Position numbers and translations under genes: made by a program. The notes under the pieces were generated by a model. That model was not told the DNA's origin, did not search any database, and saw only the letters and a program-made list of their open reading frames with translations. Shown here one piece after another: positions 37,746-50,069 of a stretch of 64,000 nt of DNA. This DNA comes from Hydractinia symbiolongicarpus (lineage: Eukaryota; Cnidaria; Hydrozoa; Anthoathecata; Hydractiniidae), in NCBI RefSeq assembly GCF_029227915.1, contig NC_079880.1, positions 14,032,001-14,096,000 on the forward strand, in the 5' to 3' direction. Positions within the stretch are counted from its first letter, which is position 1. Every line of letters begins with the position of its first letter.

Positions 37746-38877
37746 TAATTTTGTTCAATAACTTTTATACCATACTGGTAATATTATAACAATAGTAACA
37801 ACATGGCTTTTCCTTCAGGAATTATAAGCATTTGTTGATTAGTACTTACAAAAGCGTTTTGCAATTTCTTAGAAAGAAAAACACGTCAATATGTGGTCTT
37901 TATGCATTATGCAGAATTTGTAAAGTGGATAAAACATTAAGGTAATTGCAAATCAAATTACACGTTTTCTTACAAGAAACTTTTCTACATTTTCCTAATT
38001 TTAAAGAACTTAATCCCTGTTTTATAGCTACCGTCAAAATGCTTCTTAGTAAAAACTTAATCATTTTTTTCAATATTTTCAGAGTTAGCCGGTGAAAGTA
38101 ACGATAGTATCAAGCATTCTTTCCACCAAACTTCTTATAAAAAACATGAATTTAATAACACGAAGCTATCTGTTAGTCTAGCTATATTCCTAAAAGCATT
38201 GGGTTTAATGTGAATGTAACAACAGAAGCAAGGGTGTTCTTTACGTAACAGTTGTTGTATTCAGCATTCGAAGCTGTTTCACACAAACAAAACAGTATTT
38301 GATCTGAAATAACACAAGCTGCATTTCGACTATTACGTGAGCAATATTGTAGTTAGAGTCAGAAAATGCAAAAGCTGCTCTGCTCAAATATGTAAAAGTA
38401 AAGTTACAATTAAATTTAATCAAAATGGTAGAAATAGTGGCAGTAGATATTTTTATCTCGGAAGAATTGCAAACATATATCCAGTTGTACTTTTGGCTTA
38501 TATAACTGTTACTTATTTTGTAGGTCAAGTAGCTCCTAACTGTGGATGCAGATTTCTGCCATTTAATGCAAAAGTTCTTGATAAAAAATAAATCTTAAGT
38601 TTGTGATTAAAAATTTTTAAAACGATATCACATATACATGAACAAAATGTTAATATTCATTGTGTCTAATTACATGGTTATATATAATAAAACATGAGTT
38701 TTTTAAAAAGAATTAACAAGTACGAATCTCAATAAAACAAAGCCATGTTTTCAGTACCGTACAAAAAGAACTCATAGTTTTGTCCATGCCTTTAGACTAT
38801 TGTGAATCGACGATAGGCAATCTCGTTTCCAGTTCTTCTATAATAGTTGAAGGCAATTATATACATTAACACATCCC
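37746..38877. other. Intergenic region with one ambiguous ORF
   Basis: A + strand ORF of about 84 codons (38,337-38,591) contains two CxxC-like groups and a hydrophobic stretch (YPVVLLAYITVTYFVG). It starts with GTG and has no detectable partner exons, so I leave it uncalled. The rest is AT-rich without signals. Confidence 0.25.
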
Positions 38878-39096
38878 TCAGTCCATACAAATTTTCTTTA
38901 TAAAGTATTTGCATTCATAGCGACATCTCCACCAGCGACAATGTTTGCTACACTTCTGGCGCACTTGGTTTGTACAGTTCTGTGTTGAAATCGTTTTTAT
39001 ATCCACCTTCTTCAAAGCTGCACATTTCACCTGTTGGTAATCAAGGAATCCTACCATTAATAGAAAGTAAATAACGGCTGTTATAATTCTTCCCAT
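38878..39096 (-). CDS. Small secreted cationic six-cysteine peptide
   Basis: Single-exon ORF of 72 aa. The start is taken at the ATG of MGRIITAVIY; an in-frame TTG lies upstream. Residues 1 to about 26 form a clear hydrophobic signal peptide (MGRIITAVIYFLLMVGFLDY). The predicted mature part of about 45 residues is strongly basic (about 12 K/R against 3 D/E). It has six cysteines spaced C-x7-C-x3-C-x4-C-x3-C-x7-C, a mirror-symmetric pattern with a WW turn between the two CxxxC pairs. Paired CxxxC motifs suggest a helical-hairpin fold. I do not recognise the family; a host-defence or venom-type peptide is possible, but that is inference from composition alone. A TATA-like TTTATAGAA lies about 60 bases upstream. 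Confidence 0.55.
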   Translation of the reverse strand: MGRIITAVIYFLLMVGFLDYQQVKCAALKKVDIKTISTQNCTNQVRQKCSKHCRWWRCRYECKYFIKKICMD

Positions 39097-39118
39097 AGTT
39101 GGAACTTTTCTTACCAAA

Positions 39119-41148
39119 TGTTAAGTTATTTAAAAAATTCTATAAAGCGATGATGAGGTTCTGTTTTACACGTGTTGACAATCGATATTTGCTTGTCGTT
39201 GTTCCTTCGCCAATTCTCTATAAGCTTCTTTAATGAGTTCATTCACGAACATTTATATACACGACGCCAACAATGGGGTTTAATAACTTCAATATTTCTT
39301 AGAAAAAGCATTAAAATGGAAGCACTTAAAGGGAATTTCTTAGGCCACCAAATAATGTTTGTTTTGAGGATTATGTTCTTTTAAAATAATATTATTTTAA
39401 AAATGGAAAGTACATAGAAAGCAAATTTCATTCTGAGTATCACAAGTGGTTACGACCACTTGTAATATCATTTTGTACTTAGTTTCAATTTCGAAAGCGA
39501 GGAAAGTATAAAATTACTTGTACTGTTTCAGTTTTAGAGAACCATAAAAATATTTCATTAATTATTTGTTCCTAGACAACATTGTTTACCGTCTAGAATC
39601 GAAGAAATAATATGTTGAGACATTTTTGGACAAAAATCTTTAAAAATTAAAAAATCCCTCCTGACACGGTGGATGTTTTGACGTGACAACATTGACATTG
39701 GTAAAGGCGTGTGCGTCAAACTTTGTTTTTTATGTGGATTTTTGATTTGTCTCATAATTTATATGTCCACGATTGTAGAAATAAATGAGTTTATATTTGT
39801 TTTTTAATATTTTATACACAAGAATCTACAATACTGAGGTTAAGGTTTTGCCAAAACTTAATAACATTTAAATACAAATATTTACATATAGTATAAAATT
39901 TTCCTTCGCACGACTATAGCACGTTTTTACAATCAGATGACTCCAGCATCATCATTTCTTCACATGCTACAAATATCTGTAAATCCGATCATATAATTCC
40001 TTATTTTTTAGAAGAACACTTATAAGAACAATTGAGGCTGAGCTGAAATTTAGACGTTTTTATAGAAAAAACGTATTCTTATGATAAAATCAATTTTAAA
40101 TATATAGCCCTTAATGTCAAATCAAACGACTAATGATAATTTTTCAAAGAGTTAGAAACTTAATGGACAATGTTCTTACTGGCGCACAAAATAATAAACT
40201 CAATAATCTAAACAAAAAACATAACGGAAATATGCACAGTAAATACACATTTATTACATCAATTTTGTTGCTTCAAATTCTTTTGCATAAAAAACGCTTT
40301 TGAAAGGTTTCTATTTCTAAGTTATTGCTACGATTAATTCCTTTTATTCTATTTCTAGGAATACATTATTAGTTCTTAGCAGATGTTTCTACGAATATGC
40401 ACACATTTTATGTTTTATGGTTTCTAATCTACTATGAACTAAGTAAGGATATATTCCTAGACTCAAGATATTTCGCAAGCAGAAAAAAGAACTAGTGCCC
40501 ACGAAAGGGAAGAGAATATGTCAACAAAATATAATAATTTAGGTAATTGTTTATGGACCGCAGATCTTTTTAGCAAATGAGGGAGAGTGGCAGTTAAAAG
40601 CGTTAATACTAAGTGATGAATGCCAAGAAATAAGAAGAAATGAAGTCCGAAGTAAGTATTAAAATAAAATTGAAAATGAATTGTGTGAGTTTGCAGTGCG
40701 AGAATGTTTTCTTAAAGCTTCATGGTAAACCCCAGTTACTAAGGATTACTGTTATCTCAGCAACAAAAACGACAGAATGAGGTGACTTTGTTTCACAAAT
40801 CTCAACGTGTATAATGTTAAGGGCTTTTTTTATTACAGGAACTTTTACAAAAAAATCATTGCCGATTTTTTTTAGAAGCTACTAGAGCACTACGTACAAA
40901 ACCAGAAGACTTTTTGAAGATCGTAACATATGACTTTCTATCAAGTAACATGTGACGCGCGTACGCTCTATTTTCCCGATTTTTTTTATCTTTTCGGACC
41001 GTAGAGCGGGTTCTACCATAATGCGGACATTGTCCATATTTTAGCTAGCACATTATCGACTGTTTTAACGTGATATGCACACATGTCAAAGCAGAACTTT
41101 AACAGCTTATCGGCCGCAAAATACTGTTCACCTCATGCTATTTCTAGC
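39119..41148. other. Intergenic, no gene recognised
   Basis: AT-rich. Short ORFs show no domain. A small inverted match (CAAGTGGTTACGACCACTTG) lies at about 39,441-39,460. Nothing else is supported. Confidence 0.3.
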
Positions 41149-41806
41149 CAAAAGCCGCCATCTTCACAAATATATCACCCGTTTTAACACGTTTTTCTTT
41201 AACTTATTAAGTTCTTCTCTATAAGGGAAATTAAAGTAATATTTTTTTATGTGATTGCCGTTCTAAAGATACGCTCGTAAAATGTCCATTTCAATTTTCT
41301 GTGAAACATAATTATGTTGCCAATTTTAATGATAAAAAAGTAAATCCTATTGTTCGAAGCTAATGTAATGCTCTTTTTACTCGCCCCACTTTTCCAACCC
41401 TGCACAGAGTTATGGGACTGTAAAAACCAGATATTTACACTGTCCTTGTTTCCGTACAATTATTCTAATTGATGCTATATCTTGCAATGGCCGAAAGCGG
41501 CTATTTTAACAAATATTTTACCCATTTTAACACGTTTTACTTTCACTTTAGCCAAAGGGAAATTGAAGTCATATTTATTATGTGATTGCCTTTTCAAAGA
41601 CACCCTCGTAAAATGTCTGTCTTTAATTTCCCTCGAACACTTTCAATTTTCCGTGAAAAATAATTATGTTACCAAAAAACTGAGAATATTTCAAGAATCT
41701 AATAAATAGTAAATGCTATTGTTCGAAGCTAATGTAATGCAGTTTTGACTCCCCCATTTTTCCAACCCTGCGCAGAGTTATGTTATGTAATAACATAACT
41801 CTGCGT
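41149..41806. repeat. Tandem duplication of about 330 bp ending in a palindrome
   Basis: The block at about 41,149-41,415 is repeated at about 41,485-41,782. Shared blocks in order: CCCnTTTTAACACGTTTT, TATGTGATTGCC, CTCGTAAAATGTC, ATAATTATGTT, CTATTGTTCGAAGCTAATGT and TTTCCAACCCTGC. The second copy ends in a perfect inverted repeat (arms CGCAGAGTTATGTTAT at 41,771-41,786 and its complement at 41,790-41,805, loop GTA). The small ORF at 41,482-41,709 lies within the repeat and looks non-coding. Confidence 0.65.
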
Positions 41807-44045
41807 GTTAATAAAAACGTGTTAATGCATTATCTTAGCATGTGAAACAAATATCACAAAAAAAGCATTTAGAAGACAAAAAAGTCAAACAGAAGCCTAC
41901 AAACCTAACACTTACCACGACAAAATCCAATATCAAAATGACCCTTGTCGTCGGCATGACGAGGCCGCAAATTTTTTGGATTTTTTCAAAAAATTGGGCG
42001 TAGTAATTAGTTCACTAAGCGCAAGCGATCAAAACAAAGTCGGTAAAACTACGTCTTTGTTATTTGTGGTTCGTTAGCGGAAATGGCGATGACGTCACAG
42101 GAGTTTTTATTTAAAATGGCGCATCAAGATAACTCGATATTCGATGTAATAACCCGTATGGTTCTATATATTTTTTGAAAGATCGCAGGAATATTAGTTA
42201 TCATTTTGAACTTACAAATAAAGTACGTCTATTATCATAGAGATAAAAATGGAATCCTTAAAAGATGCTGAATAAACTCAAAAAGGTAGATGACTTACTT
42301 CCTTTTTTTATTACCATGTGGTGTACCAAGACAGTATCTTATATCGCATAGAAAATCTTATGTGTGATTATTAGATCAATTTAACTGTCTTTAAAGACGA
42401 ATTAATCAATTTTCAGGACTGGGAAAAAGTGAAGCAATAAAAAGTCTTATTAACAGTGAATGTATGCAAATCATTATATATATTATATTAAATACATACA
42501 CGTTTTTTTATAAGAAAATTTTTATAAGAAAATGAGCGTCAAAAACCTCAAGATGCTAAGAAGATTTTAAGAAAATTCCCAGCCGCGTCATGATAAAATC
42601 CATTTCCTGGAGACCTTATTATTTACATTTACAGTTATTAAATCACCATAATTTCAAAACACAACACAATCAAGTGCCTCTTTTTCAGTCAAACATACAT
42701 CCTAACAAAGTTTGATCATAAAGATAACAAAAAAGTTTTCAATGAATACAAAAGAAAATTTAGGAACATTTGAGCCTAAATTCAAGTATTTTACTAAGAA
42801 AAGTGAGCCTCAGGTCAAAAAATGATTTTCTTATAAAAAACAACGTGCATTCCTATGCATTTCACTAGCGTAAAAAATATTATGTTTGTGTATATTATAG
42901 TTACTACAAGCGAATTTCCATTATATTAATTTTTACCTGTGAGTAAAAAATTTGGAGAATAACCAATCACATTTAAGAATTCTCACAGGATATTTTTAAT
43001 GGAAATCAGCATGCCGCAATAATATGTCGAATGTTTACAAAAAACGTAAGGATAAATGCGATATAATCGATACAAAGGTGACGTAAAATTTGACAAATTT
43101 ATTTAGTTAGTTGAGTCCCGTTAAACTTCCGTTCTTAGGTTGTCCACAACCTCATTTTTCTTTAAAGATCTTTCCAAAAAAGGATAATGAATATTAAGTT
43201 ATAACACACACATCACAATTCTTAAAGGATTTTTAAGTGCTAAAGTAAAGTGTTTAATAATATTTTTGTTATTGTATTTTAATTAGAATTTGAAGTTTTT
43301 AAAATCAGTAAAGTGTGCGTTTAGTTAAAATTTAAGAAAATTACTTCATTAACAATAAACAAAAAATTAACAATAAAAAAAAATTAACAATAAAAAAAAA
43401 TTAACAATAAAACAAAAAACAAATAAACAAACAAACAAAAAAAAGAACATACCTTGAATTTAAAAATGTTTTCAAAATTTCGCACAATAGTCTTTTTTTT
43501 GCGAAACTAAAATTCTGGCGGAAAAACTTTCTTTGTTATTCGTACATTCAATACTGGTACAATTCCATGCACATACAAATGATAATTATCTTGTTTATTA
43601 GGGTTCGATTTTTAACGTAAATCTAAATGTGTGCAATTTTTTTAAAACCGCTTGACCAAAAAAATTAGAATTTTCAAAAAGGAGCTAAAAGTAAATTAAC
43701 CTAACTTGAGTGAAAACTAAAAGTGAAACTAAAACAGAACTACCCGAAGCATAAACGAATTAAACGTTTATACAACTACACTAGATAAAAAAGAATCAAA
43801 AATCAGATTCTGAAGTTTAACATCAATGTTTGAAAGCAAATTCCTACAAAATTGATCAAATTTGACGAATGGAAATCTCTGACATTGAAGTATCTTGATT
43901 GTGAAGAAGAACGAAAAATAATCTCTCCAAATAAACGTCATGAAAGTTTTAGCAAATATTAGCTATCAACATGAAGACAAATAGGCTTCTCTGTGACATT
44001 AAAGCATTGTCTGCAATCATGCAAAACATTGAAGAAGCTAGTCAA
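41807..44045. other. Intergenic, with an A-rich minisatellite
   Basis: Non-coding. Bases 43,348-43,445 hold about four units of ATTAACAATAAAAAAAA followed by AAACAAACAAAC. A TGACGTCACAG motif at about 42,090 resembles that in the 842-1,362 element. No gene is seen. Confidence 0.4.
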
Positions 44046-47000
44046 TCATTTTACGAAGAAAAACCACTTCCCGGCTGTTGAATGGGTAGAGGTCTTGAAA
44101 AAATCATCACATTCCAGTCGATCGTGCCTTAGGTTTATGTGGGTGAGGTTGTAAATATATAGTAGATGGTCGTAAAGTCTTGCTGTCTTTGTTACGCCTT
44201 CCCTTGACCAAGAACCATTTCTGCCCAATACTTCACACTGTGACGTAGTAATAGACGTGTCATCGACAAGTCTAATGTAGGATCCACATGAACCAGGACG
44301 GGTGTCTGTATCTCCATCTAAGTAATTAAGCACTTCGTATCCACTTGCATTGTTTGCAGTTACAATGTGAATGGTTCTGTTGTGACCAGATTTGTGACAG
44401 TAAAATCGAAATTGGGTGAAGTTAATGATGTTTCTGAGTTCTTTAAAACCAGAAGAAGATAGGAGAAAACGATTTGTGGAAACTTTGTAAAGATCGGCGA
44501 CACCGCCAGATATGTGTCCTCCAGTGCGCTCGTTATCGCTTGGTGAACCATTCGTGATCACTTTGCCAATTGTTGTCCAACCTCCTAGTAAACAAAGCAA
44601 TAAAACTTTAGTGAAATAAAATTAGGTTTCTTAGGAAGCAATTGGTGATATTAACAGGTGGCCCGTAAAACAATCCACGGGTTCGCCCGTCCTTTTTATA
44701 CCACATTGCTTGCGTCTCGCTACTGGTGGTACCATTTTGCGTGACAGACAGACTTATACGGGTATTATAATATAGAGACTTATAATTTAGAGAATATAAA
44801 TATAATTAATTTGTCAAAGTGGCAGTACCGCATTTTCCCTTTGTGTTTAGAACGTTGTTTTTAGCTTTATTTTATGTGATTTTAAAATCCCCTGAAGTAA
44901 AATAAAGGATAATGCAAGATCATTTGTTATTTCTGAAAGTACTGTTAAGAATAAAAATATTTAAAATTGCATAAAATTGTATTAAAATTAAATTACCTTT
45001 TACTGTTCATGTGAAATGCTTTTGAACTGTTTTATGAAGAATATTTTTTTTGTGATTTTTCAAAAAAACGTTGGAATGCCAAGAAGAATTTATTTTGTGA
45101 ATTTTGTTTTTTTAAAACGTTCGTGGATTTTATTACTGTGAATAGAGTCACAGCCCAAACAAATTATCAGATAAATTACTTACCTCCGGAAGTTTCCATG
45201 TCGCAAAATACAGTCAACTGATTGTGTTTAATTGTGTAATTTCCACTTTTTGCGGCAGGATAATGTTCCTTTAACCATCTGCACGACGGTACAGGCATAC
45301 TGACATCTATGAAAATACAAGAAAAACCTATATCATAGGATAATTATGCTTAAATAGCTAAACCTGGGACAGTTATACTAACCCTGTAATAACTGTTTAT
45401 GAGGGCAATACCGAAGAATATTGACCGACGTTAAAGTATTGCCCGAGCTTGTGAGGGTAATACGCGACAGAGGTCAATATTTGAAGGTATTGCCCGAAAT
45501 AAACAGTTATTATATGGATTATTACTCGGGTACTTGATTGTACGACAACAAATATAACATTATAAGCAGGATGTAGAAACCATGTCTTTATAGAAACTAT
45601 GGGAATATGGAACGTTCATTTGAACAAAAAATATACTTTTTAAAATCGAATATCATGTAAACATAACATTTATTGCAGCTACAACATAGAATTCTTAAAA
45701 GATAAAAGTAAGTTTCACTTCTGTTGCTACCATATTAAAACTTTAAATACGGTTACTATGGTAGCAGGCAATGTCGTGGAATATTGCCCGCTATGACTTA
45801 AGTTCTAACCAATCACATTGTGCGATTTTCGAAAATTTCAATGCCGCCAATTTACCCGGGTAATAAAACGTATTAATAGAAACTCATTCACTGTAAAAAA
45901 ACTTTTTAATGTCATCGTCATTTTGCTATTTCTTGGAAAAATGCAATCACTCGTGTGTTACTAATGCTATGATCTTGATTCTTGATGGCCTTATGAATTG
46001 TGTAAAATGAAAATGACTCCAACGTCATATCTGCAAGATTCTGTATTAACGATAACGATAGAATGGTACGGTTTCCAAAATTATTGACGCAATTACACTT
46101 GGCACATCCATATAATTTAGAGATGTTCAAGGCAAAGAAAACAATGCAATGATGTTTGACGTCAGTTACATGAAACGCGTCACTCTATTCACATCTCGTT
46201 TGTATTCCATTCTTTGCGTTTGTATAAATACTTAATAATAGTATGTGTATAACGAATACAACATTATGCAACACTTTATTCAATCACAAGCCCAAATAAA
46301 AGTTCAGCACTATATCACATGTGTAACATAAGTTATGACTAGCTAAATATGTGGTAGGCGCTTTACGCTCCCCCCGCCACGCCCCATCTTCCCCGCTGCT
46401 AATTGAATCAAATTAAATGCATTGAAACAAAAGTAATAAAAGATAGAACTTCACTTAAACTTTTAATTTAAATCTACAATTATTTTGCGCCCAACATACT
46501 AAGGTGACGCGTCTTATAAAATACCTTTCTCGCATCTCTTTCCATAGTGTCCATCAGTACATGTGCAATTAAAACCAGGAGACTCACAAATATCTTCACA
46601 ATAATGACCTTTACAAGGTGACGTAGTGGCGCAAACGTTTCCGACCTAAAGAATAAAATATTATATGCAACAATAATATGTAACATAAATAAAAAAATAT
46701 AGAAAATAGGCAAAAAATAAATAAATAGTAATAAACAACAGGTGTGAATTATTGCCGAAATTACCTCTTTATCATCAGGATCAGTTTCATAGTGAGTCCA
46801 TCCAATTTCCTTAGTGCCATTGTTGCCACTTTCAGTAGTTGTACTGTTTAATAAGTCGCACTTGTCCGTTTCATGGTTATAGTTTATTGATTGACACGAA
46901 TCATGCAGAATACAATTTTTCACGCAGTCAAGGTCGCCTTTTACGTCAATGGTTTTAAGTTTTCCAAACATCAGTCGAGAATTTTCATGCACAATTTTGA

Positions 47001-47181
47001 GATCAGAATAGAAAGAACAAGGAAGCCGCAAAATCTTTCCAGCCGCCAACACAAAATAAAACGTTACGAAAATTGGAATGGAAGCCAGCCTGAAACTTTT
47101 AACATTTGCGCGTTGGTATTATGACTTCATCAACAACAAAAGTTAAAATTACAACAATCTTTACCTTAAATTAACCTTCAT
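44046..47181 (-). CDS. Secreted PAN-EGF-fibrinogen-like protein
   Basis: Five exons by splice sites and phase, in transcript order: 47181-47165, 47089-46765, 46645-46525, 45306-45184 and 44584-44046. Joined length is 1,125 nt (374 aa), in frame throughout. The first two exons encode a signal peptide (MKVNLRLASIPIFVTFYFVL); the first intron is only 75 bp. Residues about 30-110 are a PAN/apple-like module (CVKNCILHDSCQSINYN, then KCDL). Residues about 115-154 are an EGF domain with six cysteines (CATTSPCKGHYCEDIC, FNCTCTDGHYGKRC). Next comes the start of a fibrinogen-like domain (SCRWLKEHYPAAKSGNYTI, VFCDMETSGGGW). The C-terminal roughly 180 residues after GGGWTTIGK do not show the usual fibrinogen C-terminal calcium-site pattern. 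The likely role is an extracellular adhesion or recognition protein. It has no neighbours that suggest a pathway. Confidence 0.85.
44652..44775 (-). mobile_element. Mini-Helitron in intron 4 of the PAN-EGF gene
   Basis: The reverse complement starts TCTATATTATAATACCCGTA, shares CACGCAAAATGGTA and AGCGAGACGCAAGCAATG with the 28.6-kb copy, and ends with an eroded CCCGTGGATTGTTTTACGGG hairpin. The 5' end is sharp; the 3' CTRR end is degenerate. Confidence 0.65.
45387..45865. mobile_element. Foldback MITE(s) in intron 3 of the PAN-EGF gene
   Basis: Bases 45,387-45,512 form a hairpin: TAATAACTGTTTAT and GGGCAATACC pair with GGTATTGCCC and AAACAGTTATTA. Directly after it, ATTATTACTCGGGTAC (45,518) and TTTACCCGGGTAATAA (about 45,850-45,865) form a second inverted pair enclosing about 340 bp. 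The interior matches 13.2-14.2 kb in reverse. Short ORFs inside are not coding. Confidence 0.6.
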
Positions 47182-48346
47182 GTTTTTTGACTTGAGTGCC
47201 ATTTACATTTTGCTGAAAATAAAATAATAAAAAATCCTTACACACCAATGTAGAAATAATTTTATACTTATGTCTGAAAAGCATTGTTTCGTCATAATTA
47301 TATCCAAACCAACAATATTCAAATTCATAGCGACTAGTGAAGAAAGCTTTAAATATATTTGTTCATTGAATGCAATGGAAGAGAATTAACTTCTTATACA
47401 ATGTACAATACCTATTCACCACTGTCGATAAAAAAATGACGTGCGGCGACGTTATTTTCAGGACGACTTTGTTGCTGTTAAGACGCCATTAAAAACAGTG
47501 TTAAGTAAAATTCATACTGAAAACCCAATTCCTTGCCCCCATGACTTTTTATTCACATTAGATTTTAAAATACTTTGTTTTACTTTTGTATGCAATAGAA
47601 ACAGGTGATTTCAGAATAACAATGGAAAATGCTGCTCTTAGCATGTGGGTTGCCACAAACGTTGTGGCGATTTTGATTCAATCAAAGATTGGCTCCACCA
47701 TACGTCTAAGAGCGTATATTTTCTTGAGTATGGTGCGCGTTTAGCGAAAACACACTTTACCGCAAAGTGGGGTTGATAGCAGGAGGTGCTAGACGCTTTT
47801 ATTGAAGACGTACTAAATGCTAAACGCTGAACGCGAATATCTAACATGTTTCATATTCGCGTTTAAGCTTCAAAGGTACCGACAGTAAACAAAACAGTGG
47901 GCTGAAGATTTTTTTGGTTTTTTTTGCTTAAAAGTGTGCACTATTAACATTTTATCTTTTAAAATGGCAGCAATAAAAAGAGTATCATTAGTTAAATAAA
48001 AAAAATGCAGAACTTGTATGAAGTTATCCAGTCCTGTACGACAAATGTCATAAAGGCTACATGAAAAGGGATACTGTGAGCAATGATTGAACCGAAGTTG
48101 CAAAAAACCTTGAGTGCGTTAAAAATAACCAAAAAACGTTACTTTAAAGACTTCCAAAATTGCATTTAAACACGAACATTTTAAAACAGCTCATTGTAAT
48201 TTCTAAACAACTTGTTTGCTATTACAAAAATGAAATAATTACAGAATATGCGAAGAAAAACTTTTTTAGTATGATTTTAGTAAGTAACTTACATTAAGAT
48301 CTGTGTCTGCTTGCGAAAAAAGTTGTATAAAAGAAGTTTGTGAGAA
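47182..48346. other. Upstream region of the PAN-EGF gene
   Basis: No gene recognised. A stem-loop with perfect 11-base arms (AACGCGAATAT at 47,830-47,840 and its complement at 47,853-47,863) lies in a patch of raised GC content. The promoter of the - strand gene presumably lies just above 47,181, but no motif is convincing. Confidence 0.35.
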
Positions 48347-48605
48347 ATTTCAATTTTTAATGTTAACAAAAACATAGCACGTTTCAAATTCTGAATACTC
48401 CATATGTTAAATACAGTAAATAAGAAATTCAACCTATCCAAAACTCATTTTTGTAAAAAATAAAACGGCAAACGAAATTTTAATTTTTAATGTTTACAAA
48501 AATATAATACGTTTAAAAAATAAATTCTGAATACTCTATATGTTACATACAGTAAATAAGAAATTCAAGCTATCCTAAACTTTTTTTGTCAAAAACAACG
48601 CACAA
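48347..48605. repeat. Two-copy tandem repeat of about 128 bp
   Basis: Both units contain, in order, TTTTAATGTTnACAAAAA, ATTCTGAATACTC, ATATGTTAnATACAGTAAAT, AAGAAATTCAA, CTATCC and AAACGAAA-like ends. They start near 48,347 and 48,474. Non-coding. Confidence 0.65.
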
Positions 48606-49099
48606 ACGAAACTGTTTATGAAATAAAAGATTGCGAGATTAAAGTTATTTGAAAAGAATCTCAAGAATTATGTCAAATATGGAGTTAAAAAATGCATTAG
48701 TAAAGTTGATAAAGAAAAGGTAACGCTTGTGGAATCCATTAAAAGAAACAAAGTTTAGCTTACGTAAAGCCACCACAAAAAATAGAAGTAACCAGGACAA
48801 TATGAACGTTAAAAGCAATGGATTAAAATTTAATGTACGCGATACTATCATCATTGTACACGTCAAACAAAAACGCACAAGGACCAAGAAAGTACAAGAA
48901 ACACATTAATGAACTAAACTTTGTTGACATATAGTTCTCTTAAACAATAGAGGACATAGCAAAGTTCAAAAAAATAACGACACATGTTGGGAAAATAAGG
49001 ATTACGAAATAGTAACATTTAATAACTACTGTTTTGTTTATATTCTTTTGTGTTTTTTCAAAAAAAAAAAAGAAAAACAAGAACAGATATCTTGAAAAG

Positions 49100-49145
49100 T
49101 AGACGTTTTATATTGGGTCTCTTTTAGACCAATATAAAACGTCTA
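49100..49145. repeat. Perfect 17-bp inverted repeat
   Basis: TAGACGTTTTATATTGG (49,100-49,116) is the exact reverse complement of 49,129-49,145, with a 12-base loop that itself begins GTCT and ends AGA. It could be the core of a foldback element or a transcript hairpin. Single CGTCT motifs recur nearby (about 49,248 to 49,310). Confidence 0.7.
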
Positions 49146-50069
49146 GTAACGGCCTTTTTAAATAGCTACCTTTCTACGTTCTTCTCTCATAAAACTAAGA
49201 AAGTACTGTCTTTTGGACGTCAAAAAATGCGCTGTCTCTAGACGAGATTTATAATTCACAGCAACACGTCTTAGAAAGATGTAAAAAATGAATTTATTGT
49301 CTTAAACGTCTTGTGCTAGCTGGCTAAAAAGGAGGTTTTAAAAAGAAGGAGAAAGAACACGCGGTGTCCCTTTAAACTTTCTATTCAATTTGTTATTGTG
49401 TCGGCGCCCTTTTGAACTGATCCGTGGCTCTGATTTGGCCCAATAGTTACCTACCGACTCTGAAACGAGTGTTTTAACGAGAAAAGATAAATCTTAAAAA
49501 TCACACTTCAGCAATGCGGAAGAGCAGAAAAACATGTGGTTTAGTTGAACTACCAGATTTAATGAGGGTGAAGTTTGTTTTTTGACTTCCATAAGGACGC
49601 GTAAGGAGTAAAGTGCCTTCAAAGTGCGAGAAGCTGCCTTGGGAGATCTGAAAGTTTTACAACTTTTAAACTATTTTTCATGTCCCCTCCTGGGAAAACG
49701 TTAGTTAAAGGGTTGATTAACGTTTTTGTGCAGGTTTCGTCAGGAAGAGTTATTTATAAAATTGTTTTTTTACTCTCGAAGTAGACAATTTCTCAGTAGG
49801 GTGTCGCAGCCCTCGGTGATGTTTTCTATTGTAATATAACAAAAGAAAATAATTATTAGTTCTAATTATGTATATTTAGATTAAAGTTTTAAGCAACTTT
49901 TTTTTCTTTTTCCCCCAGTGGGAGTAAATTTTCTGTTTCTGTTTATTCTTTCCTTCTTACACCAGCTGTATGTTTTGAATATATATTGAATTGAGTTTTT
50001 TGTTTCGTTTTTAATTCCTTTGACACCTTTTTGAAAGTATTCATAGTTAAATTTCGCTGTGTGTCACCA
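49146..50069. other. Non-coding stretch before the recombinase remnants
   Basis: Slightly richer in GC than the window average in parts (49,370-49,640). No ORF with a recognisable domain. Confidence 0.3.

Noticed and set aside
38337-38591. + strand ORF with CKSC, NCGC and a hydrophobic stretch, faintly like a netrin-type module
   Set aside because: It has no ATG, no convincing partner exons, the cysteine order does not fit the family, and the opposite strand is also open.
43348-43445. Regularly spaced repeat considered as a CRISPR-like array
   Set aside because: The units are contiguous A-rich minisatellite copies without spacers, in a eukaryotic intergenic region.
47638-47847. - strand ORF in a patch of raised GC content upstream of the PAN-EGF gene
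   Set aside because: No domain, no signal peptide and no continuation across plausible splice sites.
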